Assembly: GCA_024529925.1 (NCBI GenBank)
Contig: JAFEUB010000736.1
Span: 2,643,501 to 2,707,500 of the forward strand
Length of the DNA: 64,000 bases
Source: Ophthalmolycus amberensis
Taxonomy: Eukaryota > Chordata > Actinopteri > Perciformes > Zoarcidae
Direction of reading: 5' to 3'
Shown here piece by piece: positions 13,074-24,253 of the stretch (positions are counted from its first letter, which is position 1; each line of letters starts with the position of its first letter). The translations under genes were made by a program, and so were the position numbers. Under the pieces are notes generated by a model. It saw nothing but the letters and a program-made list of their open reading frames with translations. It was not told where the DNA came from and did not search any database.

Positions 13074-15866
13074 TCAGAACGAACTGTCCAGAGTGTTGTA
13101 GTTGTCTTTGAAGTTCTTCAGCTCCAGGAAGTGTCTGGGCCGCTTGCTGCGCTGCTGCATTGAAGATGTGAGGTAGGTGGTTTGGGTGGGGGAGGAGGAG
13201 GAGCTCGCAGGCTCCGTGGCGCTGGTCAGGTCTTTGGCTGCGGACTGGTGGTACTGGCTCGGAGTGCTGCTACCGCTGTGAGACTTGACGCTGAAACAGC
13301 GAAGGGGAAAAACTGATTGTTGCCGCTGCAGAATTAACATTCCACGGTGGGATTAGCCTAAAAAGGAGAGCTGTAAGGGAGCACTGTGAGGAAAGGGTGG
13401 TTTTACTCACACAGAGGCCAATTCAGTCAGAGCTTTGTGGTATTTCAAAAATTCAGCCTCACCAAAAGCCTTCAGACACAAACACGAGCAGATGACAGGA
13501 CATCAGACATTTGTCAGCTTTTCATGCAATCTGCAAGATGGTAAAAATGTATGTAAATATAAATGTGTAGCAATTTACAGAAGTGTGATGTACAATACAC
13601 ATGCACTAATATTATGCAAAATCATGTGCGCTATATGTAAATGGTTGTTTATGGTATTGAACTTCAAGGCACACATTTAAACAACATTTTTCTTGTTATC
13701 GGTTTGGACTGCAGACCGTGGAACACAACAACCTAGGATGTGTTTGATGAGAGACGATCACACACAGACACTGACCTCCGCCCCGTGCCGTGCTTTGTTG
13801 TACCCATCCAGCACCGTGTCGATGAGTGAGCTCAGGCGGTCTCCGAACACGCAGTGAGAGTTTCGCAGCTGTAGAAGCCACGTGCGGAGTCTTTTACCTG
13901 TCACAGCGGTGGATGTGCCGCCGAGTTCACGGAAAGGGAGATCTAAAGTGCAGGTGGTATTGTAAACAGTCTGTCATGACAACAACACAAAACCGTGACT
14001 AAGATAAGTGACAGCAAAGCTTACCAGTGTCTCTGATGGCATCCAGTGCTCTCATCCTGTACAGGGAGCCTGCAACACAAACACAGATTGTTGTGCACAC
14101 TTGTGCATAACGGGTGTATGTGTGTGTATGTTTATGTGCTTCACTAACCACACAGTTCTCTTTGATTTAGCCGGTCATCATCTGGGTACAGCAGACGAGG
14201 CTCAAAGTGGATTTTCTGAACCTGGCACAGTTTGGCATCAATTTCTTGTCTCAGCTCCTACAGCACACACACACACACACACGAAACACACAGCTATGAT
14301 ATAATAATTCATTAGCAACACATTGTACAGCATCTCACTTCTGGTTCACTGTAGTGTGTGTGTGGTACCTTAGGAGCATTGTGGCCAAGGGGAACATGTG
14401 GTCCTCTGCGAGACTTCATGGCAAATCGCATAATTTGTCTTTTGACGAAGATGAATAGCAAAACAAACACCTAGAGGGAAGAGTTAGTGGATGTTTTAAC
14501 CCTTTTAAAGCTTAGTTTACAGGATGCGAGTGGAAGATAAACAGAACAAAATATGCAAACAATTTAATTAATGAATTAAAATACACAAAATATTGATATA
14601 TTGAACTTACTACGTACATTTGCATGTTTTAATTCATTGTGTAGGCTTGTACTTGTTTGAGTTTTTTTTTTTAATGCAAGTTTACTTTTGATCACAAGTG
14701 TTGTACTTCACTACATTTCAAGTCGCATTCGTTACTGTCGTCAAAAATCGCACATAGGAGATAACTCAGGGTAGAAGCTGCATGCGTGTCTGCGGCCGCA
14801 AGAGGGCAGAGCTGCACGTGCAGAGCATATAGTACCGCGAGGTAAAACTCCAAAAGTGATACCTTACAAATGTTTGCTCACGGGCCACCGCTGGTTATAA
14901 TTAGCATTATCGTACCTCGGGATAGTAACAACATGTTGCAAATATCTTCGACCTAGCATAGAGTAGGGGCTAACATGCTAAGTGTTGCTAACGTGCTCAT
15001 GGATCCTTGGTGGATTATTTTTAAATTGTACCTTCAGTGAGGTGTTTGAGGACTTTCTGCTGTTTGAAACTGCCAATCAGACCAGACTAGTGTCGGACTC
15101 TCCGGATGAGAAGGTCAACAACCTAGCGACTAGTACGCATGTGCGCAGACTGTTAAAAACTATGTTCGGCTTTCTTTCCTGTGTTAGAACAGGCCTCGAC
15201 TTTGTGACATTTGTTCTTATGACTGTCATTTAGAAAATAGTATTATCAGGTTATGAATACAGTAGTGCTTTGATTTGTTCGTGTAGATATGAAACCCATA
15301 TCTTGTTTATTAGGAAGTGTAATGGACAATATCATCGCTTCGTAATGTGCAAAATACGCAGAAGTTCGTTTTTAAACGAGGAAGAGTAATAACTATATTA
15401 TTTTTGAAAACTATCGTTTTATTTATTGGTCATACTGTAGAATTATAAAACATAGATAATGTGGTTTAAGTCTGACTAAACAGTAAATCCTACATTTAAC
15501 GATTTAATTATACTTCTTTGCATCATCGTTTTACCATTTCCGTCATTCATCCACCACAGCTGTGTTGTAGTGATGCTCACTTGGATTCAGTAATGTTTGC
15601 AGACTCATGTTGCATTGATGTGGTGGTCTGGGAGTCTGGTAAACAGCACCGATCTTCTATGAGGTGGGTGTGTTGTAATGAATCAGCATTGGAGTTAGTG
15701 TTGTGTACTTTAAAATTAAATCAAAGCAGTTGTAAAATACTTCATTACGATTTTAAGTTAAACTGGACTTGGATATTACATAGTTAAAGTGAAATAGACT
15801 CACCAGACTACCGTAGGTCATTACGAGCACCACGTTAACGCTCGAGAGAAGAGGAACAGTCGGCAT
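13074..15866 (-). CDS. c1orf43: C1orf43 homologue, 7 exons
   Basis: Small single-pass membrane protein (also called NICE-3), reported at the Golgi and implicated in phagocytosis in human cells. Exons in transcript order on the minus strand: 15866-15804, 14470-14369, 14257-14149, 14069-14025, 13942-13776, 13469-13411, 13290-13074. All phases join, giving 253 aa, the length I recall for the human protein. The N-terminal membrane segment spans exons 1-2 (SVNVVLVMTYGSLVFVLLFI, about residues 9-28), followed by a basic stop-transfer (KRQIMRF). The hallmark RGPHVPLGHNAP follows in exon 2. Exon 4 holds LYRMRALDAIRDT, exon 6 FLKYHKALTELA, and the C-terminus HFLELKNFKDNYNTLDSSF. I see no defect. Intron 1 is about 1.3 kb and without recognisable content. 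Confidence 0.95.
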
Positions 15867-16130
15867 GTTGAAACGGTGCGTCTAATTTAAACTAAGTAAC
15901 GTTAACGTTGGCTGACTTCAGCTAAATGACGGAAAGTACGTCCAACATATGACATTTGAAAGGCACGCGGTTTCCATTTAAATGCTCGTTTTTAAAACGC
16001 GTTATCATCTAAAAACGTTAAACGAAAGACAGAACATGGAAGTAAAATAAGTAAAGTGCTTTTCGTCGTTACATTTAGCTGTCCTCCCGGTTTGTTGACT
16101 TCCGCGGTGGTCACGTGACTGGTGAAGGCA
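15867..16130 (-). promoter_or_regulatory. c1orf43: c1orf43 upstream region with E-box palindrome
   Basis: Sequence immediately 5' of the c1orf43 ATG on the minus strand. It contains a perfect 10-bp palindrome GTCACGTGAC at 16110-16119, which matches the USF/MITF-TFEB (CLEAR-type) E-box consensus. An ETS-like ACTTCCG lies beside it (about 16098-16104). Promoter activity is inferred from position and motif only. Confidence 0.4.
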
Positions 16131-16975
16131 GTAGTGACGTAAGCTCTGCCGTTTCTCTGGCCTCTTCTGCCACCTGCTGCTGAAAGCGACTTCACTACGA
16201 CCCAACCAACCAACAACAAACAAATCAACAAACACCAATGACAGCAAATAAAGGCCAGCATCCATAATCTCCAGCTCGGCCGTCAAGCAAAGTTGGAGAC
16301 CATGAAATTGCTCCATTTTCACATTCTTGCTGTTTATTTCTCTGTTTCTTGACACTGAATGGACTGCAGACTATTTATATCCACTGTGAGCTCGTGATTA
16401 AATATAATAAACTGCCTTTTCTCACAAAACCCTCCGAGTCCTACACCCTAAAGAATGAATTTACAGAACCAGTGTGTCTCTGTGAGCAGGACAGTGATTT
16501 GCATCCATCCTGCAGAGACACTGAGAGCCATTCTTCTGTCAGGAACAAGGGTGGGTGTCTGTGGAGTCGCACTGGAGCTATTTATCCCTACTCACAGACT
16601 TCTCTGTCCTGAGAGAAGACCATGCGACCAAGACCATGCGACCTACCAACCCCTCTCTATGGCTAATCACTGATTGGATCATTAATGTCCTAAGACTTGG
16701 CCTAGCATTAATGTCTCTGACTCAGTTGCTTTTGGCTTGCAGGCTCAGAGAGACGTTAAGACGTCCCGTATTTAGTGTTGCAGCGCGCTGATGTAGTAAC
16801 CACAGTTTCCTCTCAAAGGAAGCAGGTGCATGCAAAAAAGCAGCAGTATGAACATGAGCCTCTACATGACAACCAAAACTGTAAGTGCTTATTAGATATT
16901 TAAAAATGTTAAATATCTGTCTGCTTTCTCCTTGAACGACTCAGAGGCTGTTTGTTCCCACTCTGCAGAATTCAG
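16131..16975. other. Intergenic spacer, no gene seen
   Basis: Overlapping short ORFs at 16349-16791 have no recognisable protein and no supporting splice sites, so I treat them as chance. Confidence 0.5.
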
Positions 16976-17402
16976 TTCTTCTTCTTCTTCTTCTTCTTCT
17001 TCTTCTTCTTCTTCTTCTTCTTCTTCTTCTTCTTCTTCTTCTTCTTCTTCTTCTTCTTCTTCTTCTTCTTCTTCTTCTTCTTCTTCTTCTTCTTCTTCTT
17101 CTTCTTCTTCTTCTTCTTCTTCTTCTTCTTCTTCTTCTTCTTCTTCTTCTTCTTCTTCTTCTTCTTCTTCTTCTTCTTCTTCTTCTTCTTCTTCTTCTTC
17201 TTCTTCTTCTTCTTCTTCTTCTTCTTCTTCTTCTTCTTCTTCTTCTTCTTCTTCTTCTTCTTCTTCTTCTTCTTCTTCTTCTTCTTCTTCTTCTTCTTCT
17301 TCTTCTTCTTCTTCTTCTTCTTCTTCTTCTTCTTCTTCTTCTTCTTCTTCTTCTTCTTCTTCTTCTTCTTCTTCTTCTTCTTCTTCCTCCTCCTCCTCCT
17401 CC
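16976..17402. repeat. Perfect (TTC)137 / (GAA)137 microsatellite with CTC tail
   Basis: From 16976 to 17386 the sequence is 411 bases of TTC with no interruption that I could see, then a short (CTC)n tail to about 17402. The long poly-Ser, poly-Phe, poly-Glu and poly-Arg reading frames here are artefacts of the repeat. Long GAA/TTC tracts can form triplex DNA. The tract lies between c1orf43 and the IL16-like gene. Confidence 0.97.
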
Positions 17403-17989
17403 TTCAAAATCTATCAAATTTCACTCCTTCAGTCGGCATTACGGTCCCACAGATTCTCAGTGCGTCTCCAATAGAGTTTTGTTTTGTTAAACATATGTCA
17501 TACGAGAGGTGTACCTTTTAACAATATTAATCCCTGCTGGTATTTTCCGGGTCCACATGAGCTCTTTGTGGTCTCTGGTCCCAATTAAAGCTGCTCTGTT
17601 ATTATGTATTTTGATACCTGCTCAGCACGGATGATTAAACTTAGGTTTGCCTTTAGGTGGGGATGATATAATAAGCCTGTGTTGAGACATGTCATTCTTC
17701 TTCCGTTTCACACAATGATCTCAACTGTATCTTCTCTCCCTTGAGTTATGAAATGCTGATGTGTGAGGGAGTTTGGAGTTTTGAAGTTTGCAGCGTCACA
17801 AGGGCATCTATGACGCACACACACTGTGTGTGCGTGCGCGCACTCCCTGTTTAGTTGGTGACACACTTAACTGAAGTCAGGAATGCTACCCTGTGAGAAG
17901 AGGAAAAGAGGGAGAAAACAACAATGGGAGGGGGAGGAGAGACAGAGAGAGAGAGAGTGGACTAGAGGATAAACCAGTGTGGCAAGTTT

Positions 17990-18139
17990 GCGTCACTGTA
18001 CTCACTCCATCATGCATAGCCGATGAAAAGAGACGAGAGAGGAGTCCCTGTAGGAGCTGATGTCATTACAGAGCGCTGCCTTCATTATGAACCCGTGTCA
18101 ACACAGTGGCGACAGGTAAAGAAGTCACTCCAAGAGAAG
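17990..18139 (+). other. Candidate 5' UTR exon of the IL16-like gene
   Basis: The next gene's coding exon starts at an acceptor (CCTCTCAG, just before 19337), so an upstream exon must exist. This stretch ends in a good donor (GAAG then GTAAGG at 18140), with an alternative donor at 18115, and is preceded by purine-rich sequence. An ATG at 18087 would be out of frame or soon stopped, so it would be an upstream ORF. No coding content is evident. Confidence 0.35.
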
Positions 18140-19336
18140 GTAAGGAACATGTGTTTGTGAACGTTGTAATCATGTGAGAGAGTAATGTCGGATGTCGGGG
18201 TGCATTTCTATCTTTCTTGCTGTTCAATCGGAGTTTAAAGAACTGTGCCCTGTTGCCCGGGTTACCCAGATGGGAGTCTCTGTGGACCTCGCTGAACAGG
18301 TGTTTCTGTAAACCGACACTCAGACTCACCTGCATTGGAAAGCACCATAGAGACTGTCGGCAAAAGGTACGCGCTGTACCCTACATAAACGGCCTCATAT
18401 CATCACACAGGCACTGCTTATCTGATTCCTTCGTCCTGTTGTGTTTGTACAGTAAATCAAAAGCTTGCACTGTTTGTGTTCAATTTCAAAAGAGACGATT
18501 GGATGTGTGGCTGAGAACTCCCTGATGAGCCATTGTTCATCAGTAATGCTATCTATCTCTCAGCAGGCTGTATGTAAATCAAAGTCGCGCTGTCCTCATC
18601 TTTGTCCATCTTATCTGATAATTCCACCTGAATACACTGTAACACGGTTTCAGTCTGTTGTTGTCTTACTTTGGTTTTATGAGACCGATACGGGCTGCAC
18701 AGAGACTGATAGTGGAACTTTAACACATTGTTTTGGCTGGGTGGATTGCTGTTAGGGGAGTTTTTCCAGTTTTGGGTTCAGGTTTAGCTGACGAGGACGG
18801 GTAGTCCTGAGTATGTTGCTTGTGTAAACAACAGTTATGATGTGTTTTTGGCTCTCTGGCCCTCATGCTCTTCTGTTCCTATTTTTTTCTTCTTATCGTT
18901 TTCATATCTCATCCATTCACTCTCCACTTTATGCTTCCCTGTAACGTCTTGTGTTGACTGTTCTCAACCACTCTGTGCTTCTGTTTGACCATCTCGAGGA
19001 GCCAAAGCAACCGCAATCCACATATCATAACATTCCAGCCCAATTCGTTCTCAGAATGGAAATTTGTACATTTTTATGCTTGGCAGGCAACGGGAGCGGT
19101 TCGCTAAAGACTGCAAGGGACAGAACAACAAGAGATCAAGAAGAGGAGCCCAGAGGAGTCATCTCATCGAGGACACAAAACAGAGAATCATCAGAAGCGG
19201 CAGCTGCTGCATTCACACAGACTGCTTCCAGATTTCCGTCTCAAAGACAGTTACTTGCAATTGCATAAAGATCTCTTCCACTCTCTTTTGGGGATTTGGC
19301 ACTTGACAGCAGATCATTAACTTTGCTTCCTCTCAG
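18140..19336 (+). other. Probable leader intron of the IL16-like gene
   Basis: No recognisable protein-coding exon. A stretch at about 19089-19250, following an acceptor-like TTGGCAG, stays open in two frames. It resembles no protein I know and could be another 5' UTR exon. Confidence 0.35.
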
Positions 19337-19339
19337 ACA

Positions 19340-22300
19340 ATGGACTTGTCCACGCTGCCTACTCCAGTGAGTGAGTATGATAACCAGAGGACAGGAGCAC
19401 GCTTCACCGTCCGCTCAGCAAACTCTCCCTCGTACGGTCTCACTCGCAGGGCAGCTGTTAGGAAACCCAAATGTTTTTCGGAGGAGGAGAGGAAGAGTGA
19501 TGAAGAAGTTGGCGAGAGAGAGAGATTCAGGACGCACACTGGCACAGATGGTACAACCAAAGAAGAGGATCACACAGTCTCTGGTTATCAAGCCAGGACG
19601 GAGAGTCCCAGCAGTGTCAAAGGTCAGAGTGAGAAAGAGGATACGTCAGGCTACACAACATCTACCGAGCTGAACCAGAATGGCACAGCAGAGAAATCTA
19701 TCACAGATTCTGGCACTGACAGAAGTAGAAAATGTAACCCTGCGTCTGAAAGTCGGGGCAGGACAGACTGGAGGAAATACAGCCTGCCGAGTAGAAGTAA
19801 GAGTCTAGATCGGAGAGCAGGGGCATCAAGCCCTGATCGTGGCAAGGTGTTGTCTTCAATACATGCCTATAACTCCGCTGGTACAAGTAACGTTGTTCAG
19901 GAGAGGAGCCCGGTGAGTCACATGAGTGAGAATTTGGACAGGGCCAGTAAAGGTCATTCTCTTCCCACTAGTTTTAGGTCCCTGTCTGGATCTGGCTCTG
20001 GTGTCAGAGGGGCAGCTTCTTCATTTGGGCCCGAAGGAGGTCAGAGCATAATGGAGCGGATAAAGAAACTCTACGGGTCAGCTGGTTTCAGTGAAATGGA
20101 GGATTGCAGCATAATTAGGGACATCTCAACCCCAGCGACGTCCCATCACAGAGAAACAACAACACAACCCCTCATTTCGACACAGAAGAGGTCATATGAG
20201 TGGGCTTCGGGGGGAACCTCCCGCAGGCGTTTCTCATCAGAAGAGAAAAGGATCCCCAGTCCAGTGCAAAACAGGAAATCTTTCACCTGGACACAAAAAG
20301 ACACTACAGGTTCTGAGACTTCATTTTTACCACGGACAAACGGGACAAGGGAGAGATTGTCAGGGGTACAGTGGCCAGGACAGATCCAGGGCCAGTACTC
20401 CGAGGTAGAGGGAGTTAACTCGAGCAGAGGGTTGGAGGAAATGGGCACAAGGTCTCTGGATAGAGCCAGGAGCAGGTGCTCGAAAGCAGCTCAGATACGA
20501 TCTGCAAGGGCTGCAGCAGGAATTACTTCACCCCCACATTCTAACAGTTTCTTAGGAGAAGATAGAACAGTTTCTTTGAGAGATTTGTCTGGTTTGAGGG
20601 AAGGAAGAGCAAGTGGGAATGGGAGTAAGGATCATGAAGGGATGAAGGGCAAGACTGATGGAATACAAGGGACATTGAGTGAAGGAACTGAGCGACTTGA
20701 AGAACAGGGGGAAAAAACAGATGAAGTATCAAAAGAAAAAACAGAATTAATGAGTAGCTGCACTGATGAGGTGTTTGATTCAAACCCACCGAAAGTGACA
20801 ATGAAATCAATAGAGAGGAAGACATTCCCGGGGAGGTTGTCGGCCGCCTCTGCAGCCAGTGTGAGAAATAAGATCAATCAGTTCGAGGCTCTCACACAGA
20901 GTTTGGCTACAGGACAGGCCCCGATGCCCAGACGGGCCTTTTCTGTGCCAACACCTCTCAGCTGGGCTCATGAAGGAGTGAAAAAGAGCGGGTCGGCAAA
21001 AGCGATAGGTGGATTGAGACACAAGTGGGAGGGATTGAAAGAGGGAGGGGAGGCAGGCGATGAAACTGAGGAGAAAGTGACGGGGGGAGAAAAGAAGCTT
21101 GGGTCAAATAGATCTTTATCACTGGATGAGAATGGACTAAGATCAGGGAGGAGAGAGAGAGAAAGGGATGATTTGGTTGGGAATGAAAGAGAAGAAATGG
21201 ACAGCACTAACAATTGTGCTGATTTTGGTAAATATTCCAGTCTCAAGACAACCCTAGAAATCCCACTAAATGGAGGCGCTCAAAGAAAATGTAGAAACGT
21301 TTACGTAGACGAGACAGATTTTTACAGAACCTCAAGCCCTGAGGAGGCACCATCCTTGCAACTGTCCAACTCCGCTGATGTGCAGAAAACAACACCCCCG
21401 AGGGTTACTTCACCTGTTAGTGATGAAGACAAGACTCCAACAAACTCTCCGAACAACTCGCCCTTTCTTACACCTACCACACAACCGGAAAACGTCTTTT
21501 CCATTGCTCACAGCAAAAATGAAAGTACTTCCGTCCTCGCACAAGCAGCCAAAATCCCCAAAGAAGATTCACCGCTTCTCCCTCGTCCCCTTGCCACTTC
21601 CTCCTACAGCAACCTCTCTGATCTCATCTTACCAGATGTCAACACAGCCCATCCACATGGGAAGAAACGGCTGTTGGACCTGAATGCCTGGGTAGCTGGC
21701 TTGAAACCAAATATTATGGTCTGGGACGATGAAGAGGATTTTGAGGATGATGATGATGAAAGTACACAGAGGGACGAGGATTCAAACTATGATTCAGACT
21801 CCGGAGAGTCCTCGGTGACCATCATGAGTAACATGAGCCAGTCGGATCACAAGAGCTTCTGTGTCAGGTGGGTACTGTAACATGTCACATTTCTGGTTGT
21901 AATTATTCCTTTCAACAATTTATAAAAAGTTTAACTCATAACTCTCGTCTTTCCTCCCCGCAGTCTTTCAGACCTGTGTAACTTTGGTGGTGTTGAATAC
22001 GAGTCGGAGAATGATATCGATGAGTGGCAGTCTACCAGCTGTCGGACTGCCTCGCTGAGCTCAGACATGTCGGCCCTGTCCTGTGTGTCTGTGATGCCCA
22101 GTGAGGAGCTCGACAGGCTGCTGGAGGACTGTCAGGAGCGTGGGGGACAGCACTCTGCAGGTACCATGTAACTTTTTGTGGTCAACAATCTTAACATTGT
22201 CATGACTAAGGTCACCTTTCCCATGCAAGTTGCACACCACAAGATCAATCATACATCAGAGAAAAAGTACAACTTCCGTCTCATACTCGCTGCCTTCACT

Positions 22301-24253
22301 TTTTGCAGGACTATAACGATGTGCAGGTGGTGGTTCTCCATAAGGACATGGGTGTGGGACTGGGCTTCAGTCTGGCGGGAGGCGTGGACCAGAACAAGCC
22401 AGTCACTGTGAGGAAACACCCCTTCCTGCTTTCTCCTGAAAAATATTGAAAAGCATCATCCTCAGTCTCCATCATTTGTCCCTCGATTTCTTCCTCTCAG
22501 GTTCACAAGGTGTTTCACTCGGGTGTTGCAGCCAAGGAAGGCTCCATAAGCGAAGGGGACCTGGTCCTGTCAATCAACGGCACAGCACTGTGCGGCTACG
22601 CCCACTGGGAGGCCCTGAGGGTCCTGAGGAGAGCAAAGACTCGGGAGATGGGGGTGGTGGTCCTGAGGAGGGGAGGGATGAGCAGTGTCTGTAACGGGGG
22701 AGCGCAGATGATTAATCAGGGACAAACACAGACTCCGTGCACTGAGACAGGTGAGAAGTGGTACTTTACCAGAGTTGTGAAAAGACATTAGTCCTAAAGC
22801 TGCAGCAGTTTGAAGTGAGATACTTTATCTGTGTTTTTGTGCATTTGCTGCTCTCAGGTCAGCATGTGTGTGTGCGTCTGGAGAAGAACACCAGGGATCT
22901 GGGCTTCAGCCTGGAGGGAGGTGTAGACTCCAACCGTGGGAACCGACCACTCACTGTACAGAAGATCTTCCAGGGTGAGAGCTTAAACGGCCGAGTATGT
23001 AAACATCCGATTGTAGTGGGCTATTCAGCCACAATAGCATTAGTGAGCTCAGGCACAGACTTTGGGTGATAAGGCCTTGTTGGCTAATTCATCCCAAAGA
23101 TGTTGGATGGGGTTGAGGTTTGGGCTGCCTGCAGGCCATGCTAGCTCTTCCACTCCCAACTCAGAAAACCATGATTATGGACCTCACTCTGTGCACAGGA
23201 TCACAGCCGTGTTGAAACAGAAAAGCGTATCATTTTCTTTAAGTATCACAATTATGCTGCGGCATTAAGTTAGAGATGTCTCTCTATAGTCTCAAGAAAA
23301 AGTTAAATCTATAAAGAGTTTGATTTATGAAATCATTAAGGTTACTCTACTGCCAAATAAAGTCGGGAAAGAAATACATGCGCAAAGAGGCATATTGTGA
23401 CTATTGCCTTTTTTTTTTTCTTTTTTTTTTTTTGTAACTTGGATATGATGGTCCAAGTATTGTTTGTAAATATGCAGAAATAAGAAAGATATCAGATTTG
23501 TTCATACAGGTTATTACTCTGGGAGGCGCTACAGGACAAAAGAAACAGGCCGTCACTCTGATGAACAGTTCAATAAGACATACACTGTCATTATAGATTA
23601 TAGATATACAATTTGTTCTTTTAATACGTACATAACATCTGTCACTGTCAATATAAATCCTACATGCTGTATATACAGTAGGCAAACGTCTTTACTTGTA
23701 CAAACTGTACATAATCATACGGTCAATGTATATTCAATCATTCAATATTTATTTCTTCGCACCATTGGTTTTGTTTACAAGTCACAGAGCATTTGACATA
23801 CATATGTATAGATGTTTTATTTTCTATTTTATTCTTGGGCATTGGTGCTTTTTATACATATTTATATAATGTTTGTATTAACACTTATTTTTGCTACTTG
23901 TGTAGAAAGCTGTCCTGCTTACTCTTAACCTTTATATGTCGAGCTAGTCCCTAGCTGTTATTTATATTCTGTGTAAGTTCATTATGAGAGACGCAAAAAA
24001 GTCAAATTCGTTGAACGTGCATGGTCAATAAAGCTGATTTGGATTCTTTGTATCCAGAAATGTTCATTAAATCCACCTTTTCCCTTCAGGAGGTCCTGTT
24101 GGCGAGGTGCGTCCTGGTGATGAGGTGGAAGAGATTGAAGGAATGAGCGTGGTGGGGATGAGGCGCCTGGAGGCCTGGACTTTGATCAGAAGACTGCCCC
24201 CTGGGCCTGTGGACGTGGTACTTCGTCGCCCTATTAAACATCTGGAAACATGA
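19340..24253 (+). CDS. Pro-interleukin-16-like protein, two C-terminal PDZ domains
   Basis: In mammals the C-terminal part of pro-IL-16, which carries the last PDZ domain, is cleaved off as the cytokine IL-16, and PDZ proteins scaffold partners. Coding exons: 19340-21867, 21964-22160, 22309-22407, 22501-22750, 22858-22974, 24090-24253 (TGA). Exon 1 encodes about 842 Ser/Thr/charged residues of low complexity with short islands such as MERIKKLYG and VRNKINQFEAL. Next come DLNAWVAGLKPNIMVW and an acidic run. PDZ1 (exons 3-4) has the carboxylate loop GLGFSLAGG and VHKVFHSGVAAKEGSISEGD. PDZ2 (exons 5-6) has LGFSLEGG and LTVQKIF, and ends VDVVLRRPIKHLET. Order and sequence match the C-terminus of pro-IL-16 best. 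Exon 2 is one base too long (see that entry). Without it the product would be about 1117 aa. The start follows an acceptor three bases upstream. An IL16-family paralogue is my best call, with strict orthology unproven. Confidence 0.82.
21964..22160 (+). other. IL16-like exon 2 with a one-base frame break in a G run
   Basis: The exon enters with one base to complete a Ser codon and reads SLSDLCNFGG through PSEELDRLLEDCQERGG. It then ends in phase 1, but the next exon must be entered in phase 0 to give DYNDVQVVVLHKD. The length is 197 and 196 is needed. A run of five G lies at 22142-22146. With one G fewer the exon would end RGDSTLQ, which joins the next exon and resembles the equivalent pro-IL-16 linker before PDZ. 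Joined as written, the reading frame hits TAA within the first codons of exon 3. Confidence 0.75.
23068..23230 (+). repeat. Degenerate dispersed repeat in IL16-like intron 5
   Basis: The wording (ATTCATCCCAAAGATGTTGG, GGGGTTGAGGTTTGGGCTG, then CTCACTCTGTGCACAGGATC) matches an interspersed repeat common in teleost introns. The class is not assigned and the ends are approximate. A T-rich run follows at 23410-23433. Confidence 0.5.

Noticed and set aside
16892..17521. Long poly-Ser, poly-Phe, poly-Glu and poly-Arg reading frames on both strands
   Set aside because: They are the frames of the (TTC)n repeat. There are no splice sites or flanking protein sequence.
18951..19268. A 105-residue ORF as an extra N-terminal part of the IL16-like protein
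   Set aside because: It resembles no known protein, has no clear donor joining to 19337 in frame, and the coding exon has its own ATG right after an acceptor. It may be 5' UTR.
22161..22308. A missing small exon or upstream acceptor (AAAAAG before TACAAC) repairing the IL16-like frame
   Set aside because: The upstream AG sites that fit the phase lack a pyrimidine tract and would add unfamiliar residues. One G fewer in the G5 run gives a better family match.
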